NCBI GenBank assembly: GCA_947497755.1
Contig: CANMHT010000002.1
Coordinates: forward strand, 62,001 to 126,000
DNA: 64,000 nucleotides
Source: an uncultured Polaribacter sp.
Lineage (GTDB): Bacteria > Bacteroidota > Bacteroidia > Flavobacteriales > Flavobacteriaceae
Direction of reading: 5' to 3'
Shown: piece by piece, positions 52,577-61,251 of the stretch
Layout: each line of letters opens with the position of its first letter
Position numbering within the stretch: the stretch's first letter is position 1
Notes under the pieces: generated by a model
Seen by the model: only the letters and a program-made list of their open reading frames with translations
What the model was told of the DNA's origin: nothing
Database searches by the model: none
Made by a program: the position numbers and the translations under genes

Positions 52577-53296
52577 ATGGAAATTAAGAAAAATCCAAAA
52601 TCTAACTTAGAGAATTACTCGAAAATATTTATTCAACTAGGTTTAGTTTTAGCTCTTTTTGTTACTTATGTAGCAATGGAGAACAAGACATATGACAAGG
52701 CAATTGATGCTTTTGGTGATGCAACCATGCAAGATGAATTAGAAGAAGATATTCCAATTACAGAACGTGTGGAGCCTGTTAAACCAAAATCACCACCACC
52801 ACCTGCTCCAGAAAAAATCGAGATTGTAGAAGATGAGAAAGAAGTAGAAGAGACTGTTATAGAAACTACTGAAACAGACGAAACTGAAGCAGTTGAAGTA
52901 GAAGAGATTGAAGAGGTTGAAGAAGTAGAAGAGGTAATAGAAGATGTACCGTTCGCGATTATTGAAGAGGTTCCTGTTTTCCCTGGATGTACTGGAACAA
53001 GAGCACAAAAAAGTAAGTGTTTGAATGATAAAATTAAAAAACACGTAATTAGAAGATTTAATAATGAACTTGCTGGTGACTTAGGATTATCTCCTGGTAA
53101 AAAGAAAATTTGGGTAGTATTTAGAATTGATCCTAAAGGAAACATTACCGAGATTAATGCAAGAGCACCGCATCCAAGATTAAAGAAGGAAGCAATTAGA
53201 GTTGCTAAAACATTACCTAAAATGACTCCTGGTAAACAAAGAGGAGTTCCTGTAGGAATGAAATATACATTACCAATTTCGTTTAATGTAGAGTAA
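52577..53296 (+). CDS. TonB-like energy transducer (first copy)
   Basis: 239 residues: cytoplasmic basic start, one transmembrane helix (about 17-35), Pro-rich then strongly acidic Glu/Val spacer (about 60-125), and a C-terminal TonB domain (135-239) with EVPVFPGC, WVVFRIDPKGNITEI, APHPRLKKEA and VGMKYTLPISF. Links the ExbBD motor with outer-membrane receptors. Terminator follows. The gene resembles the second copy at 53398 throughout. Confidence 0.93.
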   Translation: MEIKKNPKSNLENYSKIFIQLGLVLALFVTYVAMENKTYDKAIDAFGDATMQDELEEDIPITERVEPVKPKSPPPPAPEKIEIVEDEKEVEETVIETTETDETEAVEVEEIEEVEEVEEVIEDVPFAIIEEVPVFPGCTGTRAQKSKCLNDKIKKHVIRRFNNELAGDLGLSPGKKKIWVVFRIDPKGNITEINARAPHPRLKKEAIRVAKTLPKMTPGKQRGVPVGMKYTLPISFNVE

Positions 53297-53317
53297 CATT
53301 ATTTGTAAAATAAATAT

Positions 53318-53350
53318 AAAAAAGAGCAACCATTTGGTTGCTCTTTTTTA
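53318..53350 (+). terminator. Terminator between the two tonB-like genes
   Basis: AAAAAAGAGCAACCA and TGGTTGCTCTTTTTT pair perfectly around TT. Confidence 0.92.
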
Positions 53351-53397
53351 TTGGCATCTTTTTTGAATTCATAAGCTTATAACTAAAAAATACGATT

Positions 53398-54153
53398 ATG
53401 AAAAATGTAAAAAAGTATCCCAAAAAACAATTAGAAAAGTACTCGTCAGTTTTTATGCAGCTAGCTTTAGTGCTTGTATTATTTATAGTGTACCAAATAA
53501 TAGAGTATGAAAGCTTGCAAAAGAAACCTGATATTATAAGCTTTCAACAAGATGTTGATGTTTATAATTTCGAAGAACCTCAGCAATCATTTAAAAAAGA
53601 AGTTGTTAAAAAAAAGCTTCCGAAGAAACCTAAAAGGGTTATTGTAGATTTAAATCAGATTAAAAAAATAGATAATAATGAAAAAATCCCTGTAAAAGTG
53701 ATTGATAACTCTTTAATTGATGAAGAGATAAGAAAGATAGATGAAGCGTTGAATAATTATATTGATATTGACGATGATGAAATAGACAATAGTAAAGTAC
53801 CTTTTATTTTAATTGAAGATGCTCCAGTATATAAGGGTTGCGAAGGATTGTCTAAAGAAGAAAACAAAAAATGTTTTATAAAATCTATACAGAAGTTTGT
53901 AGTAAAAAGATTTGATGTTGATTTAGCTCAAGATTTAGGATTGCAATCAGGGAAATATAAAATATATGCTGAATTTGTGATTGACAAAAAAGGGAAAGTA
54001 GATCAAATTACAATTATCAGATCACCACACCCTAAGTTAAAGAAAGAAGTAAAATCAATTATAGAAAAATTACCAGAGTTTACTCCAGGTATGCAACGAA
54101 AAGTACCAGTAAATGTAAAATTCACATTGCCTGTTGTATTCTATGTGCAATAA
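53398..54153 (+). CDS. TonB-like energy transducer (second copy)
   Basis: 251 residues, same layout as its neighbour: KYPKKQLEKYSSVFMQLALV with one membrane helix, a linker rich in Lys then Asp/Ile rather than Glu/Val, and a TonB domain with DAPVYKGCEG, YAEFVIDKKGKVDQITI, SPHPKLKKEV, VNVKFTLPVVFYV. Two cysteines (in YKGCEG and NKKCFI) are conserved with the first copy and with RemB. Tandem duplicate by sequence; enclosed by terminators so transcribed alone. Confidence 0.92.
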   Translation: MKNVKKYPKKQLEKYSSVFMQLALVLVLFIVYQIIEYESLQKKPDIISFQQDVDVYNFEEPQQSFKKEVVKKKLPKKPKRVIVDLNQIKKIDNNEKIPVKVIDNSLIDEEIRKIDEALNNYIDIDDDEIDNSKVPFILIEDAPVYKGCEGLSKEENKKCFIKSIQKFVVKRFDVDLAQDLGLQSGKYKIYAEFVIDKKGKVDQITIIRSPHPKLKKEVKSIIEKLPEFTPGMQRKVPVNVKFTLPVVFYVQ

Positions 54154-54174
54154 TATTTTAGAATGAATTGGTAT

Positions 54175-54202
54175 AAAAGAGTAGTCAAATGGCTACTCTT
54201 TT
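54175..54202 (+). terminator. Terminator after the second tonB-like gene
   Basis: AAAAGAGTAG and CTACTCTTTT pair around eight bases, 21 bases after the stop. Confidence 0.85.
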
Positions 54203-54256
54203 CTATGTGAGCTAAGTTTATATTTATTATTTTTGTTTAGTTATAATTTGTATTCA

Positions 54257-55000
54257 ATGAAACTCAATCAATATTTAGATGCTACATATCTAAAACTGCC
54301 TCATCAAGCCAATATTTCAGAAGAAGAAACCAAAGAAAAAGTAATTGAATTAGTAAAGGAAGCAATTGCTTATGATTTTAAATTGGTAATGATTAGAGCT
54401 AATTTTATTCCTTTAGCCAAAGAAATGATTACAAAAGCCAATTCAGAAGTTACAATTGGTACAGTAATCGGTTTTCATGAAGGAACATATACTATTCAAC
54501 AAAAACTAAATGAAGCTCAAAGAGCCATTGATTTAGGAGTAGATGATTTGGATTATGTGCTCAACTACCAAGCATTTATTAATGGAGAAATAGATCTGGT
54601 AAAAGAAGAGATTATTAAAGGAACTGAAATAGGTTTAAAACATGGTAAAATAGTAAAGTGGATTATTGAAGTTGCTGCTTTATCATCAAAACAAATTGCT
54701 GCTGTGTCTAGTTTAATTAAGCTCTTAGTTCTGGAAAATTTTGGTGAAGAAAATGCTAAAAACGTATATGTAAAATCGTCTACAGGTTTTTATCAAACTA
54801 CAGATGGAAAACCCAATGGAGCTACCTTTGAAACCATTAAAATTATGGCAGAAAATGCCAAGCCGTTAAAAATTAAAGCTGCAGGAGGTGTTAAAACAAA
54901 GGAAGATGCTTTAAAAATGATTACCTTAGGTGTAGAAAGAATTGGCACATCATCAGCAAAACAAATTATAGAAGAAGTAAAAATAGACTCAGAATATTAA
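54257..55000 (+). CDS. deoC: Deoxyribose-phosphate aldolase
   Basis: 247 residues, TIM barrel. Schiff-base lysine K173 in [12 protein letters not shown], second lysine K207 in [11 protein letters not shown], and [15 protein letters not shown]. Cleaves 2-deoxyribose 5-phosphate in nucleoside salvage. ATG 54257 matches the family start ([12 protein letters not shown]) better than ATG 54233. The acetyltransferase follows after one base. Confidence 0.94.
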   Translation: MKLNQYLDATYLKLPHQANISEEETKEKVIELVKEAIAYDFKLVMIRANFIPLAKEMITKANSEVTIGTVIGFHEGTYTIQQKLNEAQRAIDLGVDDLDYVLNYQAFINGEIDLVKEEIIKGTEIGLKHGKIVKWIIEVAALSSKQIAAVSSLIKLLVLENFGEENAKNVYVKSSTGFYQTTDGKPNGATFETIKIMAENAKPLKIKAAGGVKTKEDALKMITLGVERIGTSSAKQIIEEVKIDSEY

Positions 55001-55001
55001 T

Positions 55002-55574
55002 ATGGAAAAGTTTAAAGCACACGAAACAGCCGTGATTGATGAAGGTTGTGAAATTGGAAATGGAACAAGAATTTGGCATTTTAGCCATATCATGCCTAAT
55101 TGTACTATTGGAGAGAATTGTAATATTGGGCAAAATGTAGTGGTTTCTCCAGATGTTGTTTTAGGAAATAATGTAAAAGTGCAAAACAATGTTTCTATCT
55201 ATACAGGCGTTAATTGTGAAGATGATGTTTTTTTAGGGCCATCAATGGTGTTTACCAATGTAATCAATCCAAGAAGTGCTGTAAATAGAAAAAGTGAGTA
55301 CCTAAAAACAACTGTTAAAAAAGGAGCAAGTATTGGTGCAAACGCTACCATTGTTTGTGGAAATGACATTGGAGAATTTGCATTTATCGGAGCAGGAGCT
55401 GTTGTTGTAAAAGAAATTCCACCTTATGCTTTGGTAGTAGGAAATCCATCTAAACAAATTGGTTGGATTAGCGAATACGGACACCGTTTGCAGTTTAATG
55501 AAAAAGGTATTGCTGTTTGTTCAGAAAGTGAAGAAACGTATAAATTAGAAAATAATCAAGTGACTAAATTGTAA
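55002..55574 (+). CDS. Left-handed beta-helix sugar N-acetyltransferase (WbpD/WlbB type)
   Basis: 190 residues of hexapeptide repeats (I/V-G-x-x) throughout, e.g. [79 protein letters not shown]. The NPRS...[15 protein letters not shown] stretch is typical of UDP-3-amino-sugar uronate N-acetyltransferases in surface polysaccharide synthesis. Neighbours are deoC and remB, so no sugar pathway is present to confirm the substrate. Confidence 0.85.
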   Translation: MEKFKAHETAVIDEGCEIGNGTRIWHFSHIMPNCTIGENCNIGQNVVVSPDVVLGNNVKVQNNVSIYTGVNCEDDVFLGPSMVFTNVINPRSAVNRKSEYLKTTVKKGASIGANATIVCGNDIGEFAFIGAGAVVVKEIPPYALVVGNPSKQIGWISEYGHRLQFNEKGIAVCSESEETYKLENNQVTKL

Positions 55575-55583
55575 TTGTAAAGA

Positions 55584-57635
55584 ATGAAAAACTACATTTT
55601 TATAATACTTTTTTTTACTGCTGTTACTGCCTTTGCTCAGTCAGAAAAGTTGCCAACTTTTAAAAAGTGTGAAGGGTTAGCAGTAGAAAAATTAGATTCT
55701 TGTTTCTATAAAACAACTAAAGAATTGTTCTTTAAAGAGTTCAATGCTCCTGTTGTGTTAGAAAGAGATAAATACAAAGGAACTGTCAATGTAATTTTTG
55801 TGGTTACAAACACAGGGAAGTTTAAAATCATTTATCTCAACTCTCCTTATAAAGAATTAAAAGAGGAAGTGGCAAGAGTATTTGCAAAGTTGCCAGAAGT
55901 AGCTCCTGCACAATACAACAATCAAAATGTAGAAATGCGCTTTGCATTGCCGTTAAATTTTCCACTACAAATAGGAAATGAAGTATTAGATGATCCTGTT
56001 GTAGTAACTCAAGAAAAGAAAGATATTGTAGATGAGTTATCAGAAAACAAAACTAGTTTTATAGAGCATAAAAGTCATTTAAACATTCCTTTTCAACACC
56101 AGCGATATATTAATTATGAGTATGCGTTAAATAAAAATGCAGCCATGCACACGGCTGTAAAACCATATACCTATAGCCAGGTAGCAAAGGTCTACGACTT
56201 AGATGCACAAAAGAGTCAGTTTTTAAAACCAGAAAAGACTTCTTGGTACGGAAGAAAATTGTGGAATGAGCATTTATTAGAAGTAAAAGAAGATGATTAT
56301 TGGTTCAATGTAGATTTTTTATTAGATGTACAATTAGGAAAAGACAACTCAGATGTTTCTTATACATTTAATAACACCAGAGCTTTAACAATTAATGGAG
56401 GTTTGGGTAAAAACCTTTCTTTTTCTGCAACAGTTTATGAAAGTCAAGGACGATTTGCAGAATATATAAACGATTATATTTCCAATCCATCACAAACATT
56501 TAGACCAGCTTTTTCTGAAGGATTGGTTCCAGGAAGAGGAAAAGCCAAAGGTTTTAAGCAAGATGCGTTTGATTATCCGGTAGCAGAAGGATATTTGGCG
56601 TATAAACCTAATAAGTATTTAGAATTCCAATTCGGAAATGGGAAAAACTTTATTGGAGATGGTTATCGATCTTTATTATTATCAGATGTTGCTTCTCCAA
56701 TGACCTATTTAAAAATGAATGTAGATCTATGGAAGTTTAAATACACCAATTTATGGTTATGGGGAACTGATGTAAGGCATCCTGCGGTTGTGAATGGAGA
56801 ACACGCAAGAAAATATATTGCAATTCATTACTTGAGTATTAATATTACAGATAGATTTAATTTAGGATTGTTCGAATCTGCAGTTTCGAAAGGAGATCAA
56901 GGTTTTGATGTTGCTTTTTTAAACCCTTTAATGTTTTACAGATCTGTAGAGTTTAGTAGAGGAGAAGATGCTGGAAATGCCATGATTGGACTTACTGCAA
57001 AGTATAAGTTAAAGGAAAATCTAATGCTATATTCTCAATTAATAATCGATGAGTTTTCGTTTAGTAAAATTGGAGATTTAGGCTATTGGGGGAATAAATT
57101 TGGTTTCCAAATTGGAGCCAAATATTTTGATGCTTTTGATATTAAAAACTTGTTTTTACAAGCAGAAATAAACTCGGTAAGACCGTATACTTTTGCACAT
57201 CAAGATCCAGTATTGAATTATGGGCATTATAGTCAGTCCTTAAGTCATGCTTGGGGAGCAAATTTCTGGGAAGCCATTTTAATTGGTAATTATACTTTTG
57301 ACAGATGGACAACCAGTGCAAAAATAATCTTAGGCCAAAAAGGGTTTGACACTACTGCTAACTTAAGTAATGGTGGAGATATTTATAAATCATATAACAT
57401 AAGAAAAGGAGATAATAACAATGAATTAGCCCAAGGAAATAAGGCTTCTATTTTTATTGCAGATTTTCAAGGAAGATATTTGCTAAACGCAGCAAATAAT
57501 TTAAGCTTATTTGGAGGTTTAACAATTAGAAGCTTTTCTCCAGAAACACCAACAGCGACTTTAAAAGATCAGAATACAGTTTGGTTTTCGGTGGGAATTA
57601 AGGCAGATTTGTTTAATTGGTACTTAGATTTCTAA
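55584..57635 (+). CDS. remB: Gliding motility protein RemB with TonB-C-like N-terminal domain
   Basis: 683 residues: signal peptide to about 19 (TAFAQ), then a domain (22-130) resembling the C-terminus of the neighbouring TonB proteins (LPTFKKCEGL, VNVIFVVTNTGKFKI, MRFALPLNFPLQ), and a large outer-membrane barrel (about 165-683) with GNGKNFIGDGYRSLLLSDVA. In F. johnsoniae, remB lies four genes after sprA, and the same neighbourhood is found here with two insertions. RemB is needed for normal gliding; its biochemical role is not known. Confidence 0.85.
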   Translation: MKNYIFIILFFTAVTAFAQSEKLPTFKKCEGLAVEKLDSCFYKTTKELFFKEFNAPVVLERDKYKGTVNVIFVVTNTGKFKIIYLNSPYKELKEEVARVFAKLPEVAPAQYNNQNVEMRFALPLNFPLQIGNEVLDDPVVVTQEKKDIVDELSENKTSFIEHKSHLNIPFQHQRYINYEYALNKNAAMHTAVKPYTYSQVAKVYDLDAQKSQFLKPEKTSWYGRKLWNEHLLEVKEDDYWFNVDFLLDVQLGKDNSDVSYTFNNTRALTINGGLGKNLSFSATVYESQGRFAEYINDYISNPSQTFRPAFSEGLVPGRGKAKGFKQDAFDYPVAEGYLAYKPNKYLEFQFGNGKNFIGDGYRSLLLSDVASPMTYLKMNVDLWKFKYTNLWLWGTDVRHPAVVNGEHARKYIAIHYLSINITDRFNLGLFESAVSKGDQGFDVAFLNPLMFYRSVEFSRGEDAGNAMIGLTAKYKLKENLMLYSQLIIDEFSFSKIGDLGYWGNKFGFQIGAKYFDAFDIKNLFLQAEINSVRPYTFAHQDPVLNYGHYSQSLSHAWGANFWEAILIGNYTFDRWTTSAKIILGQKGFDTTANLSNGGDIYKSYNIRKGDNNNELAQGNKASIFIADFQGRYLLNAANNLSLFGGLTIRSFSPETPTATLKDQNTVWFSVGIKADLFNWYLDF

Positions 57636-57684
57636 AAAAATAACTTTTTTTTAATAAAAAGCATTGGAATTTATAAAAAACATG

Positions 57685-57692
57685 TATATTTG
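57685..57692 (+). promoter_or_regulatory. -7 box before the candidate small RNA
   Basis: TATATTTG with TTG at 57664-57666, 18 bases upstream. No coding sequence follows on this strand before the terminator at 57734. Confidence 0.6.
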
Positions 57693-57697
57693 TACCG

Positions 57698-57762
57698 TGG
57701 TGTAAAAACCACTTTCTTTTTCATAGCAATTTTCCCACTCTAACTTTAGAGTGGGTTTTTTC
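57698..57762 (+). ncRNA. Candidate small RNA with 5' hairpin and terminator
   Basis: From the predicted start just after the promoter box the sequence holds a hairpin GTGGT-GTAAAA-ACCAC, a U-rich single-stranded stretch (TTTCTTTTTCAT) and a terminator CCCACTCTA (57734-57742) / TAGAGTGGG (57747-57755) followed by TTTTTTC. The next plus-strand gene is 3.5 kb away, so it is not an attenuator. It may alternatively be only the remB terminator plus a chance promoter. Confidence 0.5.
57734..57761 (+). terminator. Terminator after remB / candidate small RNA
   Basis: Nine-base perfect stem with ACTT loop and a T6 tail on the plus strand; the minus side lacks a T run. Confidence 0.9.
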
Positions 57763-57837
57763 TTTTTAAGAAATACCTTTCTTTTTTGCTATGTTTTTTC
57801 TCCTTTTTAATTCATTTTAAAGTCTAAGAATGACTTG

Positions 57838-58890
57838 TTATAATACATTTAAATGTTTTAAAATACGATTGATAGACAAACTAGCTTGGCACACATGTTC
57901 ATCTGAAGCTCCATAGTACATTATGATTTCATCATCTTTTACAATATGTCCATTCGTAAATACTACATTTCCAAAAAAACCTTCACGTTCATAGTTTGCT
58001 AAAGGCTCCATAATTGGGTGTTGTGATCTTGCTATTACTTTAGAAGGATTACTTAATTCCAACAAGATTGCCCCTAAACAATAGCGGTTATTTTCATCAG
58101 CTCCATGATAAATTTCTAACCAACCATATGGTGTTTTTATTGGACTTGCTCCAGCACCTAATCTGCTACTATCAAACTTTCCTTTTCTCGTTTTGGCAAT
58201 GCATTGATGGTTTCCCCAATGAATTCCGTCTATAGAAGTTGCTAACCAAAGATAGTTGCCACCAATTTCTGGACTACTAGGTCTGTGTAACGCATAAAAT
58301 TTTCCATTTATTTTTTCTTCAAATAAGGTACAGTCTTTATTATGTGGTGGTAAAATGAGTCCATGTTTGGTAAATGTTTTCCAGTTTTTGGTGGTTTGTA
58401 ATGCTACTGCAACACCATTTTCAGATACGGCTGTATATGTTAAATAGTATTTGTCTTCAATTTGTGATACTCGACAGTCTTCAATACCAAAGCTTTCATA
58501 CTTTCCAGCACCAAATAAATGCCTGCTTTTATCAGCTTCGTAAAAATGAATACCATCTTCGCTATAAAACAAACGTAAATGAGAAATGGTTGTTAAATAG
58601 TCCTCTCCATCATAGCTAATAGTTCGTACATCATTAACTACTAGTTTTGGATCTGAATGATGAAAACTTAAAATATTTATTGCGCCATTTTCATTGTAAA
58701 CAGGAATGGCTATTTGATCTTTCTCTTGAGCAGAAACTTCACACACACGAACAAGAAGCCAAATCTTATTTTCAAAAGAGAATACCCCAGGATTAAGTAC
58801 AGAAGTTACAATAAAATCCTCTGAGCTTGCTTGCAAATCTACAGGAGATAAAATGGGGTTGTATGAACTTCTTATGGCTAAATCTCTCAC
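57838..58890 (-). CDS. GH130-family glycoside phosphorylase or hydrolase
   Basis: 350 residues, five-bladed propeller pattern of GH130: YNPILSP, DGIHF, FGIEDCRVSQIEDKYYLTYT (with the conserved catalytic Asp), HNKDCTLFEEKINGKFYALHR, RLGAGASPIKTPYGWLEIYH and YGASDEHVCQA. GH130 enzymes act on beta-1,4-linked mannosides, mainly by phosphorolysis; hydrolytic members exist. The start codon is GTG 58890; the codon before it is a stop and there is no better ATG. No other mannan genes are nearby. Confidence 0.9.
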   Translation of the reverse strand: MRDLAIRSSYNPILSPVDLQASSEDFIVTSVLNPGVFSFENKIWLLVRVCEVSAQEKDQIAIPVYNENGAINILSFHHSDPKLVVNDVRTISYDGEDYLTTISHLRLFYSEDGIHFYEADKSRHLFGAGKYESFGIEDCRVSQIEDKYYLTYTAVSENGVAVALQTTKNWKTFTKHGLILPPHNKDCTLFEEKINGKFYALHRPSSPEIGGNYLWLATSIDGIHWGNHQCIAKTRKGKFDSSRLGAGASPIKTPYGWLEIYHGADENNRYCLGAILLELSNPSKVIARSQHPIMEPLANYEREGFFGNVVFTNGHIVKDDEIIMYYGASDEHVCQASLSINRILKHLNVL

Positions 58891-59015
58891 TTATTCTTGT
58901 ATAAAAATGTACCGTTTGTCAATGCAAAGCACAGTGTAACATTCTTAAAGTTAAGAAAAGAAGTGCAGAAAAATTATGATATTTATTAGTTTAAGCTAAA
59001 AACGGGTATTTGTAC

Positions 59016-59741
59016 TTAAGGATTTAATGATTTTGTTTTCAATTTTTTTAATTGAATGATAGAAAGTATGTGTATAAATACAGCAGATGGCATCAATAAT
59101 CCTGCTACTAATACATAAGGATACATCCCAAAGTCTTTAGTTAATGGAGTGACTTCATAACCATGAATTTGAGGAAAAAATGCTGTTGATATAAAAAGGA
59201 AAACGGTACAAGCTAATATGATCAACCCAAAGTAATTCCATGCTAACAGTAATTTATAAGGGATTTCTTTTGATAGATACATAACCAATACCATTATTGG
59301 AGCAGAAAGCCCCACAATCATATCAAAATTGTAGCCTTTTATCGTGACCAACTCAATTAATACCCCAGGAGAAATTGAGTAGACAAATAAAGTTTCTACT
59401 ATTATTCTAAATGATTGAAAACCGATGAGCCAAATTGCAGGAATCTTAAGTATCCATTGTTTATTGCTGTTTTTATAAAGAAATATACCAGTAAAAGTAA
59501 ATAATGGTATAATAAGAAATAGTGGCATGCGTGGTGGAAAACTAAAGTTTGCTAAAAAACCAGATGTTCCAATGCCTAAAACATAAAATTGCCAAAGAAT
59601 CATAGCAATTAATAAGAATCTTTTGCTCTTAATTTTAGTGCTTTCTTCTTTGGTACTTTTGTGTATAGCATAGTTACCAATAAGTATTAATAGTATAACA
59701 ATTGCTGTTGAAAGTGCGATGTAACCAAGTTTTAATTCCAT
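59016..59741 (-). CDS. Multi-pass membrane protein controlled by the MarR regulator
   Basis: 241 residues, about seven hydrophobic segments (roughly 4-24, 35-52, 60-80, 90-110, 120-145, 155-170, 180-205, 210-230). No family recognised. ATG 59741 is used because the longer frame to 59768 runs through the operator palindrome at 59756-59769. It lies 44 bases after marR in the same direction and has a copy of the marR operator in front, so it is the likely target of that repressor. Confidence 0.75.
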   Translation of the reverse strand: MELKLGYIALSTAIVILLILIGNYAIHKSTKEESTKIKSKRFLLIAMILWQFYVLGIGTSGFLANFSFPPRMPLFLIIPLFTFTGIFLYKNSNKQWILKIPAIWLIGFQSFRIIVETLFVYSISPGVLIELVTIKGYNFDMIVGLSAPIMVLVMYLSKEIPYKLLLAWNYFGLIILACTVFLFISTAFFPQIHGYEVTPLTKDFGMYPYVLVAGLLMPSAVFIHILSIIQLKKLKTKSLNP

Positions 59742-59755
59742 AAGATTAGTTTTGG

Positions 59756-59769
59756 GTTGTATATACAAC
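59756..59769. promoter_or_regulatory. MarR operator copy before the membrane protein gene
   Basis: GTTGTATATACAAC, a perfect 14-base palindrome, identical to the core of the palindrome upstream of marR (60221-60234). Confidence 0.75.
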
Positions 59770-59785
59770 TTTTTAAATAAATTTT

Positions 59786-60199
59786 TTATGTGAGTTTGTG
59801 ATGTACTAAGTCTAAGGCATTTTCTCCTTCTGGTGTTAGTAATGCTTTAATTTCTGTCATTGCTTTTTCCCATTCTGGAATAATATCATTAACAAACTGT
59901 TTACCAGTTTCAGTAATCTGAATTAAAGGAAATGCATTACGCGTAAGATATTGTTTGTCTATTAAGCGCTTTAGATTTCTATTTAATGTTGATTTTTCTA
60001 AAACGGCAATTTCTGAAAGTTCTTTTTGCGTTAGCGCTTCTCTTTTTGAAAGTATAAATAAAATGGTAGTTTGACTATTGGTGATATCAAAAGGATGTAA
60101 ATACTTTCTAAAGATATTCGCAGTAAGTCTATTAATACGTGTTACTTTTCCAGAAATGCAAACACGAGGATCAAATGATGTTATATTTTCATATTCCAT
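59786..60199 (-). CDS. MarR-family transcriptional regulator
   Basis: 137 residues, winged helix: RINRLTANIFRKYL, ITNSQTTILFILSKREALTQKE, AVLEKSTLNRNLKRLIDKQY, FPLIQITETGKQFV. Likely represses itself and the downstream membrane protein: identical palindromes GTTGTATATACAAC sit upstream of each. The ligand is unknown. Confidence 0.93.
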   Translation of the reverse strand: MEYENITSFDPRVCISGKVTRINRLTANIFRKYLHPFDITNSQTTILFILSKREALTQKELSEIAVLEKSTLNRNLKRLIDKQYLTRNAFPLIQITETGKQFVNDIIPEWEKAMTEIKALLTPEGENALDLVHHKLT

Positions 60200-60203
60200 A
60201 GAA

Positions 60204-60211
60204 CAAAGATA
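60204..60211 (-). promoter_or_regulatory. -7 box of marR
   Basis: Minus strand TATCTTTG ends 5 bases before ATG 60199, giving a leaderless or near-leaderless mRNA. The operator at 60219-60236 covers the spacer between -33 and -7. Confidence 0.6.
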
Positions 60212-60218
60212 TAAAACA

Positions 60219-60236
60219 AAGTTGTATATACAACTT
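60219..60236. promoter_or_regulatory. MarR operator
   Basis: AAGTTGTATATACAACTT, a perfect 18-base palindrome just upstream of the marR -7 box. Its 14-base core recurs at 59756-59769 and was not seen elsewhere in the window. Confidence 0.8.
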
Positions 60237-60323
60237 AAAGTAGGTGCTTTATTAATTTTAGTGCGTTTTATTCTATAGATAATCGTAAGTTAGAATTGAT
60301 ATTATTAAAAGCAAGAGAGAAGT

Positions 60324-61187
60324 TTATTCTATCCACTCTCGTATTTTTTGCTGTATTTCTGAAAAAGTTTTTTGAGAAGGCATATGTTTGGTGTCTTTTA
60401 AATAATGGATCTCTTTTAAATTGTTAAAAATCTCTTGGCTTCTTTTTTCAATTTTTTGAGACGGAAAGAAAATATCATCAGAAGCTACAATGATAAAAAC
60501 AGGTTTATTAAAATGAGCCACATTGTTTTTAGTCAACAGCTTTGGTCTTCTGTAATCTATATGTACGCCAAGTAATAGTGCTTTTTGCATGCAAAACATA
60601 AACTCGTCATTTTCTGGGACAAAGCTTTTTGTAAATGCTTTTAAATGAGCATCTTTTTTGGTAATCATAAATCGCAATAGCGGAAAAGTAAGTTTTGTTA
60701 GTGAAGGCCATATACTTCCATTTGCTAGACCACTCGGCACCACAAAAATACATTTGTCTACAATATGAGGTTTGTGAGTAATTAGTTTTTGTAAAATAAA
60801 TGCTCCGTAAGAAATTCCAATAAAATTTATATTGCTAATAGTCAATTTTTCTACTACTTCATTTGCCCAAAGTGCGTAGGAATCGTCTTTAATATCTAAT
60901 ACTGTTTCGGCACTTTTGGTCGCTTGTCCTATGGTATCAATGGCAAATAATAGATAATCATTTCTTAATTCTTTTACGGCTTCTATGGTTAAAGGAGCAC
61001 CAGCATTAATTCCGTGAAATAATACTACAGGTTTTCCTTGTGGATTTCCAGTTTTTATTACCCTGGTTTTTCCAAAAGATGTATCAATGTCCAAATTTTC
61101 ATACTCAATTTGTAAACTCGCCAATTTTTCATCGTATAAAGACATTAGTGTTGCCTTTGCAGCTGGATTCTTGTATATTGATTTCAT
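60324..61187 (-). CDS. Alpha/beta hydrolase
   Basis: 287 residues; oxyanion segment VVLFHGINAG, nucleophile S126 in GISYG, acid D237/D238 in IVASDDIFFP and H268 in TKHMPS: a full catalytic triad. Substrate unknown. Divergent from the TetR regulator with 64 bases between, so probably its target. Confidence 0.92.
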   Translation of the reverse strand: MKSIYKNPAAKATLMSLYDEKLASLQIEYENLDIDTSFGKTRVIKTGNPQGKPVVLFHGINAGAPLTIEAVKELRNDYLLFAIDTIGQATKSAETVLDIKDDSYALWANEVVEKLTISNINFIGISYGAFILQKLITHKPHIVDKCIFVVPSGLANGSIWPSLTKLTFPLLRFMITKKDAHLKAFTKSFVPENDEFMFCMQKALLLGVHIDYRRPKLLTKNNVAHFNKPVFIIVASDDIFFPSQKIEKRSQEIFNNLKEIHYLKDTKHMPSQKTFSEIQQKIREWIE

Positions 61188-61199
61188 CTTTTTTTAAGA

Positions 61200-61245
61200 C
61201 AAATATATAAAAATTTCAATAATTAGTCCATTTAGCCTATTTTTG
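61200..61245. promoter_or_regulatory. Divergent promoters of the hydrolase and tetR genes
   Basis: TATATTTG on the minus strand (61207-61200) points to the hydrolase and TATTTTTG (61238-61245) on the plus strand points to tetR. No clean palindrome for TetR was found between them. Confidence 0.55.
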
Positions 61246-61251
61246 TAAAAT

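Noticed and set aside
52666..53145. 159-codon minus-strand frame, rich in Ser and Thr
   Set aside because: It is the complement of the acidic Glu/Val-rich spacer and TonB domain on the plus strand; composition is a mirror effect.
61188..61251. TetR operator between the hydrolase and tetR genes
   Set aside because: Only imperfect AT-rich symmetry could be found; not distinct enough to report as an operator.
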